Source: Apostichopus japonicus
Lineage: Eukaryota; Echinodermata; Holothuroidea; Aspidochirotida; Stichopodidae
Reading direction: 5' to 3'
Length of the DNA stretch: 64,000 bases
NCBI RefSeq assembly: GCF_037975245.1
Contig: NC_092582.1
Coordinates: 9,325,501-9,389,500 of the forward strand
Both the position numbers and the translations under genes were made by a program. Under the pieces are notes generated by a model. The model did not search any database, was not told where the DNA came from, and was given only the letters and a program-made list of their open reading frames with translations. Of this stretch, positions 1-11,603 are shown in pieces; within the stretch, counting starts at the first letter, position 1, and each line of letters starts with the position of its first letter.

Positions 1-1722
1 TTGAGAGGACCTGTCAGGAAGTACTTTTGGATGTCTTCCTGGTATGTCATCCTGGTTAATACAATTATAGCCTTCATGATGTCATGAGTGTACAAAGCAG
101 GAGCTTATGTATAAATTAATGTACATATTTGTACTCATTTGTAGAATCTTTCTTGGAAAATCAAGATCAGACCATATTAGAAAGTAGAAATGCAAAAGAA
201 ACAAACTGTCAAAAGGTTGTCAAATCAATAAAACTGAAATTAAGAAAAATACTGCAATGATCTGAATATTATGAAGTGGGTAAGGTGTTGTATATTTACA
301 TAAAATATATTTCCGTAATTATTATCAAAATTCCTACTGTACAGTACATAAATACATAACATATGTATGTGGTGCAACCTTAAGTCAAACATTCTTTAAC
401 ATCATTTCAAAAGTTGCATATATAGCACCATTTTACAAAACAAAATCTCAATAAGGCCCTCTCCCCAGTCCAAAGTGACTGTGCCCTGGTGACATCAATG
501 TTGGACTCTTCACGCTAATGTTGTAATTCCGCATGGGCAGGTTGAACTGAAAGGTTGACATTACAAAGCTATGCTACCTTTATGACGATTTGTTGCATCG
601 CACAATTGCATGTAAATTGATCAATTCAAAGTTCAAACGACACGGAGACTTATGTTTGTGCTATTTCGTCACCATACACAGTGCTCCAAAGTTAGACATT
701 AGCGTCAGTTTGTGACAAACATGTTCCCAAGAATGGACATGTTTCCCATTCATTTTCAATTCTTTCACTGGTGATTTCATCCATTCGATGGAAAGGAGGT
801 GACAATAGTAAAGGTAGACGTACTGTATGATGGTATACGGCAAATTCGCGATAGTAAGGGCATTAATGTTCTTTTAAAGCCTAACATATAGCGGCAATGA
901 CCTCGCTGAGTTGTCCATGGTTTAGTACTGCCGTTCAACTGTGATTCCTTCGATAGTTTGACCAAATTCCGCCATAGATAGAAAGAATTATACTTGTTTA
1001 AATTGCGATTGAAAAGGTGGTTACAATTTGACTAACGAATACGGTAATTACAGGGTCCATCGGTGTAGATACATGTTTAACACAGTACACGAAGTTACCG
1101 TATACCATCATATATGTGTTTGTGATATGTGTTTCAAAAGTACAGTAAATTCGCATAACAGGTCTACACTGTACATCGTTCGTTTGGGGAGGAGGCAGGG
1201 GTGGGGGGGGGGGGGTCAGCCTATCAATTTGTACACGGTAACCATTATGTTTAGGCAATTGTTGAGTTCACAAGTGACAGGGTGATATGAAAGGAATAAT
1301 ATGAGTTTTCATTTCAAGTTTGGCATCATAACCTTGCTTCTTAACCTTTCTGCTCCACTTTGAAGTCCCTAGCCCTAGCCTACATGGCATTGTCTTAAGT
1401 TATACTCTGAAGTTGACTAAGTACAATTCCACAAGTGAACCTTTTTATGGGATGGTTAAGTACATTTCCATCATAACAGTGTTATCAAGAGTTTGTTGTC
1501 ACTGCAAATTGATTTAAACATTTTAGAAAATGGTTTAGCCTACCTGTGCTTTGCAGTTTCTTTTATATTTTACTCACAGTAATGCTTGCAACTTCTTGAA
1601 TCATTTGAAACTAAGCCTAATTACATGATACCAAACTAAAGCACGATCAAATTGTGGTATGTGATGATTCTTTATAATAGTGAAACAGCAGAAACAATTT
1701 TTTGTTTATTTTCTCATTTCAG
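1..1722. other. 5' flank / upstream intron of RNF26-like gene
   Basis: No coding region is supported here. The short open frames around 660-1285 have no recognisable similarity and overlap each other on opposite strands. There is a poly(G) run near 1202-1214. An AG acceptor after a pyrimidine-rich stretch at 1721-1722 suggests that at least one non-coding 5' exon of the RNF26-like gene lies upstream, but I could not place its donor. Confidence 0.4.
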
Positions 1723-1814
1723 ATATATGATGATCCTTCATGAAGTAGTGAAGCTTTCAGCTGAACTAAATTGTTTTTGAAGTTCCATTCTATACGACGT
1801 GTAAAAAGAAAACT
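1723..1814 (+). other. RNF26: RNF26 5'UTR part of coding exon
   Basis: The pyrimidine-rich stretch ending TTCTCATTTCAG (AG at 1721-1722) is a good 3' splice site. The 92 bases between it and the ATG at 1815 would be 5'UTR joined to an unseen upstream exon. Inferred from the splice motif only. Confidence 0.4.
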
Positions 1815-3134
1815 ATGGCTAATCTTATTGAGAGTACGATTTGGCTGCTGGACGAGACAGTTTATTTAGTCATCAGTTTGCTTGATGGTTTGATTGCTGT
1901 TGTGACTTTCATTCCAACCATGATCTTTAATTTGTTTTTCTTGATGGAGCTCCTTTTTGCTGGCATATTCAGCAGTATCAAGTTAATAGTGGTCTCTCTG
2001 TGGTATTCTGTATCTGCTCTTCTTCACATGCCTTCTACAGTAGGAACCTTCATTCAGTCAGTTTATTCCGGAACTAGAGTGTGCTTGAATTGGAGTTTTG
2101 AAGTACTTTCCCTTATTACATCAACTTTGCTTTCTTTTGGATCTCATCTGTTTCATCTCTTAAAGCAAATAATTATCTACATAATCGAAAATATTGGAAA
2201 GTTTTCATACTCGGTAACATTTAAACCTATCTCGGCGTTCGCTGAAAGTCTGCTCTACACTATTAGCAGAACCAAAGATTTATGCTTCAAACATACTTAC
2301 AACTTACTCTCGTTACTACATGGAAGATTTAGCCAGATTTTGAACTCCTTTGGGGCAATTTGGAATGATGTTCTTTCCATATGTTTAAATCTGTTGAATT
2401 CCCTATGGAACTTGCCACAAACATGCTTTTCAAAGTTATCCTCGTTTCTCCAGTTTTCATCAAGATTGGATTCTATGATATTCAAACACCATACATACTC
2501 CAAGTACAGTGAGTATCTCTCCTATGGTACTGGTTGGCTGAACAGATTCTCGCAGCTGATGTTGACATTTTCTCTCCTCATATTCATAGCAGCCGTCCTG
2601 GTTATCTTGTATCATATGAGGTTTAAAGTTTTCGGAGCAGCAGCAAAGGTGCTAAAATTCATTCTGAGAAAAATGTCACAGATTTTCCAACTGGGACAAT
2701 ATGCTGCCGATAGGCATAACAGAGGTTTGGCTCTTCTGCCTGTGGAGGGTCACAGAGAAGAGCAAGACAGTAATGCTGTTAGTGATGAGGAGGAAGATTA
2801 TGATGATCGTGCAGTCATTAACAGAGATGCTGTGCAGCCTGAGCGTCCAGTGAATGGTCCCAGAAGTGGAAGTACAGATAGGGATATGGGACCCAGCAGA
2901 CCCAGCACTAGCTGTGCAGGCCGATCTCCTGAACAGCTCTTACAAGAACAGATAGACAAGCAGCTCTGTGTTGTATGCCAAGACAATGAGAAAGATACTG
3001 TAATCTTTCCATGTAAACATTTGTGTGCTTGCGGTGTATGTATAGAACAAATCACCAGCTCTGTTGTACTGGATTCTAGACGGTGTCCTCTTTGTAGGAC
3101 TAAAATATCTAGCTATCTTGATGTCTACACATAA
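1815..3134 (+). CDS. RNF26: RNF26-like ER-membrane RING E3 ubiquitin ligase
   Basis: Intronless coding sequence of 439 aa. The N-terminal half is strongly hydrophobic, with probable membrane segments around residues 16-50, 52-70, 95-125 and 246-267. An acidic, low-complexity cytosolic linker follows at about 310-375. A C3HC4 RING lies at the extreme C-terminus: C385, C388, C400, H402, C406, C409, C424, C427, with an extra C404 in the HLCxC segment, and the protein ends only 12 residues after the last cysteine. This multi-pass plus C-terminal RING layout, the HLCAC run and the short DVYT tail match vertebrate RNF26, an ER-resident E3 that organises perinuclear endosomes through SQSTM1 and modulates STING. 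The start is the first ATG after a likely 5'UTR acceptor at 1721-1722. Function is inferred from family membership; the RING is seen directly. Confidence 0.88.
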   Translation: MANLIESTIWLLDETVYLVISLLDGLIAVVTFIPTMIFNLFFLMELLFAGIFSSIKLIVVSLWYSVSALLHMPSTVGTFIQSVYSGTRVCLNWSFEVLSLITSTLLSFGSHLFHLLKQIIIYIIENIGKFSYSVTFKPISAFAESLLYTISRTKDLCFKHTYNLLSLLHGRFSQILNSFGAIWNDVLSICLNLLNSLWNLPQTCFSKLSSFLQFSSRLDSMIFKHHTYSKYSEYLSYGTGWLNRFSQLMLTFSLLIFIAAVLVILYHMRFKVFGAAAKVLKFILRKMSQIFQLGQYAADRHNRGLALLPVEGHREEQDSNAVSDEEEDYDDRAVINRDAVQPERPVNGPRSGSTDRDMGPSRPSTSCAGRSPEQLLQEQIDKQLCVVCQDNEKDTVIFPCKHLCACGVCIEQITSSVVLDSRRCPLCRTKISSYLDVYT

Positions 3135-3284
3135 AGTTTTCAATCATTGTAAGGGAAATTAATTATTTATTATATATAAAAAATGTGGGTTTTGGTATAT
3201 ATAATATCCCACAGGTTTAGAAAATATGAAAAGGAATGATTCTGATTCTTAGTAAGTCATTGGAGTGTGGGTTTTTTTTATTTT

Positions 3285-3317
<33 letters not shown>

Positions 3318-3745
3318 TTTTAATTATGTTTATTATCTCATAAGTTTTCATATAGCTAACAACTCATAAGCGCTTATTTCTACATTACTGTAGGATTTCT
3401 TTTCTTTCCTTTTTTTCCTTTTTGTCTTTGCTTTTACATTAAATTAGGAGTAAATCATTCCATCAGCTATCAATTAATGGAAAGAAATTATTACACAGAA
3501 CATACTATAATTTAAGTCTGTGCATGATACTTGTATGTATATACTGTATACAGCTTAGGCATGTTGATAATAACCTTTTTTGTAAGTTAAAGAATTTGCT
3601 ATGTAAAATGTACATACAAACAATATACTATAAACAGTCTTGCAAACTGTTGCTAATGTTATTTGATAAAGGGTCCTTTGTTGTACAATCAGAGAACTGC
3701 AGTAAACCGTATACTGTTTTGTAATAATCTGTAATTACAACTTAG

Positions 3746-3751
3746 AATAAA
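3746..3751 (+). terminator. Candidate polyadenylation signal of RNF26
   Basis: AATAAA followed within about 15 bases by a GT-rich stretch, 612 bases after the RNF26 stop codon. The 3'UTR before it is AT-rich, with a run of TTA repeats at about 3280-3320. No other gene on this strand would use it. Confidence 0.45.
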
Positions 3752-5544
3752 TTCAACCTGTTGTGAGTTTTATTTATGTTTGCGTCATTAGTGGCCTAAA
3801 ATATAATGAAGAAATAAAAATAAAAATATATATATAAATATATATAAAAATACAAAACCCAGGTGGGTGGGTCTCACATTGAATATATATTGATATGTAA
3901 TCTTGAGAATATAAAGCTTTCAAATTTGGACGAATTGATATGAAAGAAAAGAAACGGAATAACAATATCAGTGAGCAGCCAAGAATAAATAGGTGATACT
4001 CGAAGGCAGGGCAAATATCAAGCGAGGAACATTTGCTCTCTGTACTGTCGAAATCTGACGTTTTATCTTAAAAAGTTTATATCCCATTTCGAAGCGGTGA
4101 AAGTTTGTCATCATACCTTTGACATTTAATGTCAGTATCTCAGAATTTGGACATCTCTAATCATATTGCAGTTTCATGTCAAATGTGATTTTTTACCAAC
4201 AAATTATTACATTTTATGCCCAAATGGCGACGTTCTATCGAGAAGTTTGACACGACATGGAATTTTTCATTGTATCTAAACCTTGTGACAAATAAGCAAT
4301 AAATTACGTTTTATTGAGAAGTTGCAACGTGTTTTGTCTCCATTTTGACGTTTTACGTCCATGCATTGATATACTGTACATATCTGATCAATCTCGGCCG
4401 CTTACGTCCATACGCGTAAGAGGCGCACGCAAAAAGAAAAAAAGTACCAGACCATAACTACTTGCAACATTCTACAACAACGTGTTGTTATCTTTTAGCT
4501 GCCTCCGTCATTGTGAAGCTAAGCGAAGAAAGGAAACAGTATTTCAATGTTTACCGCAATTTTTGAATTGCTTTTTTCTTTCAAACAATCGAACTGCAGC
4601 TGGAACGCACGTACTGTAGCACATCGAGACCACGAAATACTTTGATACGGTAAACCTACGATATAGATATACCACAGAAATAGCAGACGACAGGATTCGC
4701 TTTTCCTTCGGACAAGTACCGTAACTTGTGTGTAACATGCAATTGCAGATATATCTGTCCATCCTTTAAAAGTTTGATTCAAGCTGGTAAGAATTGCATA
4801 TTTAGACTTTAAAGGCTGCAGTCTCGTTTTTTGAAGACAAAAGCTACTGTTAACGTATAAGAGGTGAGTTGGAAGAATTGATTCTATCCTGCCATGTGAT
4901 TTAATACATTAGGTCCGGTTCTGCGAGCTTCACTACTACTGTACAATATTACCATAAGAATAAGATGTCCCATTACTATATAGTGTTGTAAATTGTAATG
5001 TAATTCGTATGAATGATACATGTTATGTTTTCTAAGCTTTCGTACTTAGTCAGGCCATAAGTATAATGCAGGCTTAACGGTAGATAATAGTGTTTTATGC
5101 GTTTTTAATATTTTGTTGTTGGCAATTAACTTAATAAACAGTGGAATAGAGTACCATGTACCTGAGGTTTCAGGAAATTTGAGCAAGTACTGTACCATAG
5201 TCCCAGTTGGCTACTGGTTTTTCATCTGATCACTTTTGGTTTGTAAATTAATATTCTATTTCAAAAGTGCCTAAATAGGCTAAATTGTTTGTCAAATTCA
5301 GAATGTCCCCTTCTACCTATTATAATAACAATTTAAAGTGGCAGTAGTGAAAGCCTTCCTCATATGAACCCAGAGCAGTTAGACTAATCAAAGTAGCCTA
5401 ATACTGCAATCATGCTACGAATGGTTCTGACATTGTTAACGACATTGGTGCTTAGAGGTGGAATGAATGATCTATCAGCTCTTACATTGTACAGTATATC
5501 GAGAACCACCAAATGAGCAAAAAGAGAATACATTTTTCCAGCAT
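3752..5544. other. Intergenic, RNF26 to DNLZ
   Basis: An (A)nT(A)n/TATA low-complexity stretch lies at about 3813-3852. No coding region is recognised. A donor-like AG|GTGAGT at about 4863-4868 could end a non-coding first exon of DNLZ whose acceptor would be at 5749-5750; this pairing is a guess. Confidence 0.3.
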
Positions 5545-5735
5545 CTGTTTTTTGTGTTTTTAGTTTAGTTTAGTAGAAAGAAGGATCAGAGGGAAACTCA
5601 AGTCCCCATCAAGGACACAATAGAAGAGAAAAAAACTGAAGACACAAAAATCAGACCCGATTACAATGTTTCAAGTGTTTGTCCAAAGCATCTTGAACCC
5701 ATTCACACTATTTGCAAGTACAACTTTCTCAGGCT
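5545..5735 (-). mobile_element. 3' fragment of CR1-like non-LTR retrotransposon (antisense to DNLZ)
   Basis: Read on the minus strand, this stretch matches the plus-strand copy at about 12375-12582 closely through the end of the ORF and the 3' tail. Shared blocks include GAAAGTTGTACTTGCAA / GGAAGTTGTACTTGCAA, GTGTGAATGGGTT, TGCTTTGGACAA and TGTAATCGGGTCTGATTT. The tail ends in a run of AACTAAA/TTAGTTTAG. The peptide remnant is the C-terminal end of a reverse-transcriptase ORF of the CR1/L2 type. It abuts the acceptor of the DNLZ coding exon. Confidence 0.7.
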
Positions 5736-5760
5736 TTCCTCCTTTTTCACAGGGACGAAG

Positions 5761-6215
5761 ATGCAAGTGTCACTAGTTCTCAGATCGAGAATTCCTCTAT
5801 ATGGAAGATGTCTGCTCTCAGTACATGGACGTGAGAGCATGGCTGCCGTAGTGGGGTGCCTAAAGAGTTCCCAAGGTTTGATGCACACAAACTGTATGGA
5901 CCGCATTCATGCCCCTCATTTAAGACATTATAAACCCATAGCTAGTCACAAATGGATCAGTAACAGAAGAAGTTTGTTTTGTTCAAATACTTTAGCAGAC
6001 TCATCTAATGGAAAGGATGCTAAACCAGCTGTTGGAAAGATTGATGAGAGCCACAGATATCTCCTGTCTTTTACATGTAAAGTTTGTGCTACAAGAATGT
6101 CTAGAACTATCTCTAAAGTCGCATATTCTAAAGGAGTTGTTGTGGTAAAATGCACCGGTTGCAGTAATCTTCATCTCATTGCGGATAACCTGGGATGGTT
6201 CGAAGATGGAGGGAC
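5761..6215 (+). CDS. DNLZ: DNLZ coding exon 1
   Basis: Holds the presequence and the whole zinc finger. The donor is GTAAGT at 6216. The open frame runs four more bases into the intron before a stop, so the unspliced frame would lose the conserved C-terminal helix. Confidence 0.88.
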
Positions 6216-7177
6216 GTAAGTATTTGTGCAAAAATTCATGTTTCAAAATGATCTGTTCATCATTAATACTATAGAAACCTGGGAAACACCTATGTTGAAA
6301 AAACATTTCAGTTACAGTACATTTATACCAATACACTAAACAAAATATTGAGCCTCGCATAATCAAATGGTTGTATTGGAAAATAGAAACTTTAACTCAT
6401 TTTGAATAGGATTTGAGAATTAGGTTTTTAGTTTCATCTTTTGTTGTAGGAATATAACAATTCAAAATACAACATGTCCTTTACAAACAGGTTACAATGG
6501 AAATCTGCCAAACATAGCTTAAATTGTTAGATGTATTGTTTAAAACTGTGTGTGAGATCCCTCTCCTCCCCACCCTGCAAAATCTCCCCTCCTCCTTCTT
6601 GGGGGGGAATTTCTGCCTTTGACTTAGACATTGGTGCCACTAGGGGAAAAATTTTCTAATCTATTATTTTGAAGTCTTTTTGATTCACAAAACTATCATG
6701 AAGTAACAAGGTTGCATCATGTATACATTCTAACAATTGCCGTTTAGTTTTGCTTTTACCAGAGGTTGTGTGAAACAAATAGCCTTTTGTTGGTTTGACA
6801 GAGCAGTTACCTGGAGGCTGGGGCTACTAAGTGCTAAAATGGGTCACTGGTATCAATTTTCTCACGTATCTAAGGGGACTGTTTAGTAAGAAATTGGGCC
6901 ATCCAGCTCCTAGTTCTTGCTGATATTTTTCCCATGGTTCAATATATAAAACAACTTTCGGTTTTTAAAAGGAATTTTTCATTTTAATAGTCGGTATTCA
7001 CACAAAGTTGCATTAACGACTGACACTGACAGAAACTATTTTAAATAATGTCTTTTTGCTTCCATTCCCTTTAGGAACATAGAAAAAATACTTGCAGCGA
7101 AGGGAGAGTCAGTTAAGAGATCTCTTTCAGAAGAATCTATCGAAGTAACCCCGGAGGAAGAGCAGACGTCCTCCTGA
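5761..7177 (+). CDS. DNLZ: DNL-type zinc finger protein, mitochondrial Hsp70 escort factor (Zim17/HEP family)
   Basis: Two coding exons, 5761-6215 and 7075-7177, joined in phase 2, encode 185 aa, close to the human length (about 178). Residues 1-40 are basic and hydroxylated with almost no acidic residues, as expected of a mitochondrial presequence. The zinc-binding core has C106-x2-C109 and C131-x2-C134, followed by the diagnostic D142-N143-L144 of the DNL motif and GWF. Exon 2 supplies the conserved NIEKILAAKGE helix and an acidic tail. Family members keep mtHsp70 (mortalin) soluble and stimulate it in the matrix. Both splice sites are canonical (GGGAC|GTAAGT, CCTTTAG|GAACAT). The start at 5761 is the first ATG after a probable acceptor at 5749-5750; a later in-frame ATG at residue 27 would shorten the presequence. 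Confidence 0.9.
7075..7177 (+). CDS. DNLZ: DNLZ coding exon 2 (last)
   Basis: Acceptor TTTAG at 7070-7074. Encodes a 33-residue tail (NIEKILAAKGE, then an acidic Glu-rich end) and the TGA stop at 7175-7177. It is too short for simple ORF calling but matches the conserved segment after GWF in other DNLZ proteins. Confidence 0.88.
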
Positions 7178-10152
7178 TTAAATTCAAATCTATTCCAAAA
7201 ATGCAGCTTTGTGAAAAGTTTTTCTGTCATACTTTTCTCCTTTGAATTGATCAATTTACCAAACACTTTAGGATTTGTTTTCCCATTATTTCAAATCTGT
7301 CAATTTATTGAAAAGCAAACAAGAAAAAAAGGGTTCTTCATACTCACAGCTCACAGATATATTTGAAAATCTTTGTCAATGAATATATTATGCAAACTTT
7401 GTCCATGATCTGGCTGGGAGCAAAGCGTTTCAGAGATTGGTAGTAGATCTTAAACCACCGTCTCTTAGGTCAATTGTGTGGCTGTAGAAACTTGCATTAT
7501 TCCAAAGCACAGGGTTGTCTTACATTAAAAGCCTGTTTCCACCTTCTGTAGTGGGATAAACAGAGCTCCTCATCACAACTGGGGTTGTAGAAGTAGGGAG
7601 AGGACTTGAGGAGCAAATGGTTTAGCATTTGGGATCGTCCCCTCTCCCCCCCCCCCCCAAGTTATTTCGTTCATCTTATTACCAAGTGATTGGGGAAGTG
7701 TGTGGGTACTACAAACATTCTGAGAGCACTCCTGTGTCATACTGAATTGATAATTTCACGCTACTGTATGGTTGAACATGTGTTAAATCTTCCTGTAAAA
7801 GAGGTGTCCCATAATGCTGTTTTAAAGTCTCTTAGAACAACCTTTCATGCTTCCCAGATAACCAGCTGTGAGTTTATTTTATTATTAGTTTTTCAAACTT
7901 AAGATGTGAAACGACAGTTAAGTTATTATTTAATTATGTTCTATATATAACATTTCTACATTTATTTAACATTTCAAAGCCTCATGTTGTTTCCTTTACT
8001 TGACACTTGTATGTAACTGGAAAGATCTCACATCCACATGTGATTGGCTGTTTTGCTTTCTCGCAGTTTCGGACTGAATTTGCCTGAATATTTTCTTCCA
8101 TTTCTGAATCATTTTGAAGGATTTCTGCATGAGACTTAACTATTTACATTGTTTTCGCAATATTTAAGCAATTTCTAGGCTGAATTGAAAACCATGTCAT
8201 GTCCTCTTTAATAATACTTTTTTGTGAACAATCTACTGTGTACTGTTTACACATCATCTTGGCTAAAAGGTTGAGAAGCTATAATACTTTTATGGGTGTG
8301 CTTTAATTTCAGCAGTGATAAATGGCATCTTGTCATATAAGTGGGATGGCTTTTATCACTTGTTGCTGGAATCACATCTCCAAACATTGTTGTTAAGTAT
8401 ACAGGATGTGTGTAATTTAATCAATGAAACGTGATCTAATAATTATGCAATGTGATTGTAATAAATCTTCTTCAAATTATTTCAAACATTTTAATCGTTT
8501 TTCTTGGGATTCTTGAACCCTGTCATTTGGTTCGTATCCTGATATCTGTTCCTTCCCCTTAAGGAAACTTTTGGATTTTAAAGAGTGCTACATTGCTTTT
8601 TCCACTAAGCTTGTGGTGCTAATATGCAAGCATCAATTATATTTGTATTGAAAACGGTGATATCATGCTCAATGATGTGAACCTCATGTGCACTTCCTTT
8701 AGTTTGCGTATCGTAAGAAACAGTCTTATTTATTAACGTCGCAAAAACCTCAATTTAGTTTGCTGGCAAGAAAATATACTGTGTTGCAAAAATGGGACAA
8801 ACATGATTAATCAGGATGTATAGTAATCCGACACTACGTAAAGTAACACTCTTTAAAACATTGCACACTTTCTTGTACCTCTATCAATCGAGCATTAATT
8901 GAGATGATCTGTAAAAGCCATAACACAAAGAGATAAGAAAATGATACTATGAAATAAAATATTGTACATTTTCACTGATGTATTTTCAATATAGTACAAA
9001 AAGATGGATGAACCACAAATTAGAGGACAAATTATACCCAAAATCAAAAGATGTGTTTCATTCAGTCTTCATTTCACTGGTCACTAAGTTTCAAAAAATC
9101 TTCACTATACATTTGATGGTCCTGAAGGGTTTACCAGCTAATGGCTGTAATTTTTGTATCTAATAAACCATGTCCCATTGATGATGTTTTGTGCTGTATG
9201 GACATCATCAAAATCAAGAAGCCCAGGATATAGTTATCCCTTCCAGCCTGTAACATTTCCTAGTGCTATTTTTACTGCAATTTTATAGAATTCACAGAGC
9301 ACCATTAGTTGCTTAGTAATTTGACATACTTGCAGAGATGGTGGATGTGGATGCAATCTTGGATGGGGGGGGGTTGTAATAAACTTTAATGAGCACTTGG
9401 ACATGTGACTTAGAATTGAGGGCAACCACAAAGCCACCTCAAAATTTCTGAGCAGATGGACTCCCTGCATACTTTGCAGCACAAATTCTAGTATTCTAAA
9501 TGTTTCAACAGTGGGGAACTTTTAATTTTAAGTGGCAAAGGGTTCTTTTTCACCAAAAAGGGACAAATTTTTGTGTGTATGTTCAATAGCCATTTTGAAG
9601 CTTTCCACAACACTGGGAGGGCACATTCCACCTGTGCCCCTGGCTTCATCACCTGATTATTTGGTTACACAGGGAAAAGTTGTAAGGTAGAAGGTAATTT
9701 TTCTGGATAGGAGGAATATTTACTGGATATACCATCAACTACCATGCTGTATTTATTTGGCATACTTTGCAAAAGTTCTGTTAAATCAAAATAAGTCTTC
9801 ATCTTCTTTTATCATGAAGTACCGAACTGAGAATAAAATGATTTCTTGAAAGTCCAGGTACAAACATTTCAAACCTCTCTATGAAATCCAGTCAACCTTT
9901 TACTTGTCACTCCATCAGTTTTGAGAAGTCTCTGCAGAGCTCACTTCATCCAAGTCTGCAACTCACTTTGGTTGCAACGAGAAACTGATCTTGATATCTC
10001 TTAGGTATTTGTAATTGTATCTCTGTGTACAAACTGTACCTGGAGTACACCACCGTCTGGTCTGGTATGCTGTATATAGTTCTCTCTACATAGTTTTTGT
10101 TGCCAATGAGGCTTAACTTTCCTGTGATGAATGTCAACCACAATACTTTTGT
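7178..10152. other. Convergent 3' regions of DNLZ and LSM2
   Basis: No coding region is supported. A candidate DNLZ poly(A) signal AATAAA is at 8460-8465, with another at 8953-8958. On the minus strand a candidate LSM2 signal (TTTATT on +) is at 9752-9757, about 400 bases after its stop. A poly(C) tract lies near 7645-7658 and a poly(G) run near 9365-9374. Confidence 0.4.
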
Positions 10153-10278
10153 TCACTGCTTGCTCTGGGCTGCCTCTTTCCTTGCCGCATCCTGGAGAAG
10201 TTGGGTGTCGCATTCATCTGCAGGTAGTTGTACATATCTCACCACAGAACCTCTGATGAAACAGTTTTTGACTGACAA
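10153..10278 (-). CDS. LSM2: LSM2 coding exon 4 (last)
   Basis: Encodes residues 55-95: the Sm2 motif (NCFIRGSVVRYVQLPADE) and the C-terminal QDAARKEA tail, with TGA at 10153-10155. Acceptor ATTTGCAG|TTG. Confidence 0.94.
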   Translation of the reverse strand: MSVKNCFIRGSVVRYVQLPADECDTQLLQDAARKEAAQSKQ

Positions 10279-11603
10279 CTGCAAATGAAATACAAAAGAA
10301 GTCCACAATTAAGGAACACAAAAATGAGTAGTTTATTATCTATGTTATCTAACTTATCTTTTGTATAAATTTGAGATGTTAAGTACATTTCTTAATTAAA
10401 TTACAATAATTTACATTATGGGTTGAAATGATGGAAAACATTCCATTTGAAATTATTACACATTTATAATTCTCACTTTCTTACACGTGCGGTAAAAATG
10501 ACTCAGGTGCACAAAATAATATGCTCCATTTAACAGACCAACCAGGTGTTTAAGGTGCGTATGTTTATGCAAAATGTTAGTTTCCAAGGTGACGGTATCC
10601 TCCTCAAAATATCTTTTCAACATGAATCTTGAAAGAGGGCTTGTAGAGGAAAAATAAAACTATTATTCTTACCATATGAGGGTATTTATCGGGATCTGTC
10701 ACAGTGATTTCTGTCAGCTTGATGTTCAGAAACTGATCCACCGAATGCAGAGTACCACAGATACTACCAAACAAACAAAAATAATACTATAATGAATAAC
10801 AACCAAATTAAAGTAAAGTACGTTGCTGGTTAATTCCACCAGGACTGTGACATTTCAAGCATTCTAACTTTAGAAGCTTTAGATATAAACATACAGCTGA
10901 AGAGGTTGATAATATCTCTTTGATTGAAAGAAATTGTTACATACCTTAAGTCATTTTTTAGCTCCACCACCACATCTTTCCCAACCAGTGACTTGAAGAA
11001 AGAGTAAAACAGCTGGAAGAAACAAATCAATAACTTCAATCAGAAGAGATTATGAACAAGTCAAAATCTTTTTGCTTTAAATTGCAATCCTCATTTTGTT
11101 AACAAGTACTCACAGGTATCTCAAAGTTTAAAATAAGGTTGTGCCTATTCACCTGGCAGTCAATTAAATAAGAAATTTTTTTGGGTTGCCAAATTAAAGA
11201 ACGCCAACTGAATGAATTAGGTGAACAGTACACATTATTGATCCGGCTTCCAGTCAAATAGGAAAACATGTCAATCACCTAGCGGGCCGGCCAAGCAGTA
11301 GTGGCCCGCTATCCATCTGACTGGCTAGTTCCTGTTCTCCATTGCCTTGGCATATGCAGTCAATAACGTACTAGGCCTAGCTTGCCAACCTGACACTTGA
11401 CAGTGACACACTGATCTGGCTAGTTAAGTATAGGCTACAGATTTATAACCATCAATAACCACAAAATATGGACTACTGTCCTCAAGTCCATCTCTATATT
11501 ATCGCGCAATAGGTATCAATGTATTGTAAAGCATAGCCTACAAAACCAGTTTATACTTAGCTCAAGTGAGCAAATGCGATTTGCCCTTTGGACTACTTAC
11601 CAT
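10153..11603 (-). CDS. LSM2: U6 snRNA-associated Sm-like protein LSm2
   Basis: Four coding exons on the minus strand (11601-11603, 10945-11012, 10673-10763, 10153-10278) give exactly 95 aa, the length of human LSm2. The protein is nearly invariant: N-terminal LFYSFFKSLVGKDVVVELKN, Sm1 motif with G27, D33 and N37, then Sm2 with I62-R63-G64 and VVRYVQLPADE, and a basic/Gln C-terminus ending KQ. LSm2 is a subunit of the LSm2-8 ring that binds the U6 snRNA 3' end in the nucleus and of the LSm1-7 ring in cytoplasmic mRNA decapping. All introns are GT...AG. It is convergent with DNLZ. Recognition is from sequence; function is from the family. Confidence 0.96.
10673..10763 (-). CDS. LSM2: LSM2 coding exon 3
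   Basis: Encodes residues 24-54, including CGTLHSVDQFLN of the Sm1 motif and DPDKYPHM. Acceptor TTGGTAG|TATC; donor ATATG|GTAAGA. The exon junctions keep frame exactly with neighbours. Confidence 0.93.
10945..11012 (-). CDS. LSM2: LSM2 coding exon 2
   Basis: Encodes Leu2 to Leu23 plus two bases of Ser24. Acceptor TTCCAG|CTG; donor TTAAG|GTATGT. Carries the N-terminal helix and the first strand of the Sm fold. Confidence 0.93.
11601..11603 (-). CDS. LSM2: LSM2 coding exon 1 (start codon only)
   Basis: The coding part of the first exon is just ATG, followed at once by the donor GTAAGT. The next exon begins with CTG (Leu2) after TTCCAG. No other upstream ATG gives the MLFYSFF start expected of the family, so the intron must fall directly after the initiation codon. 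Confidence 0.85.
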
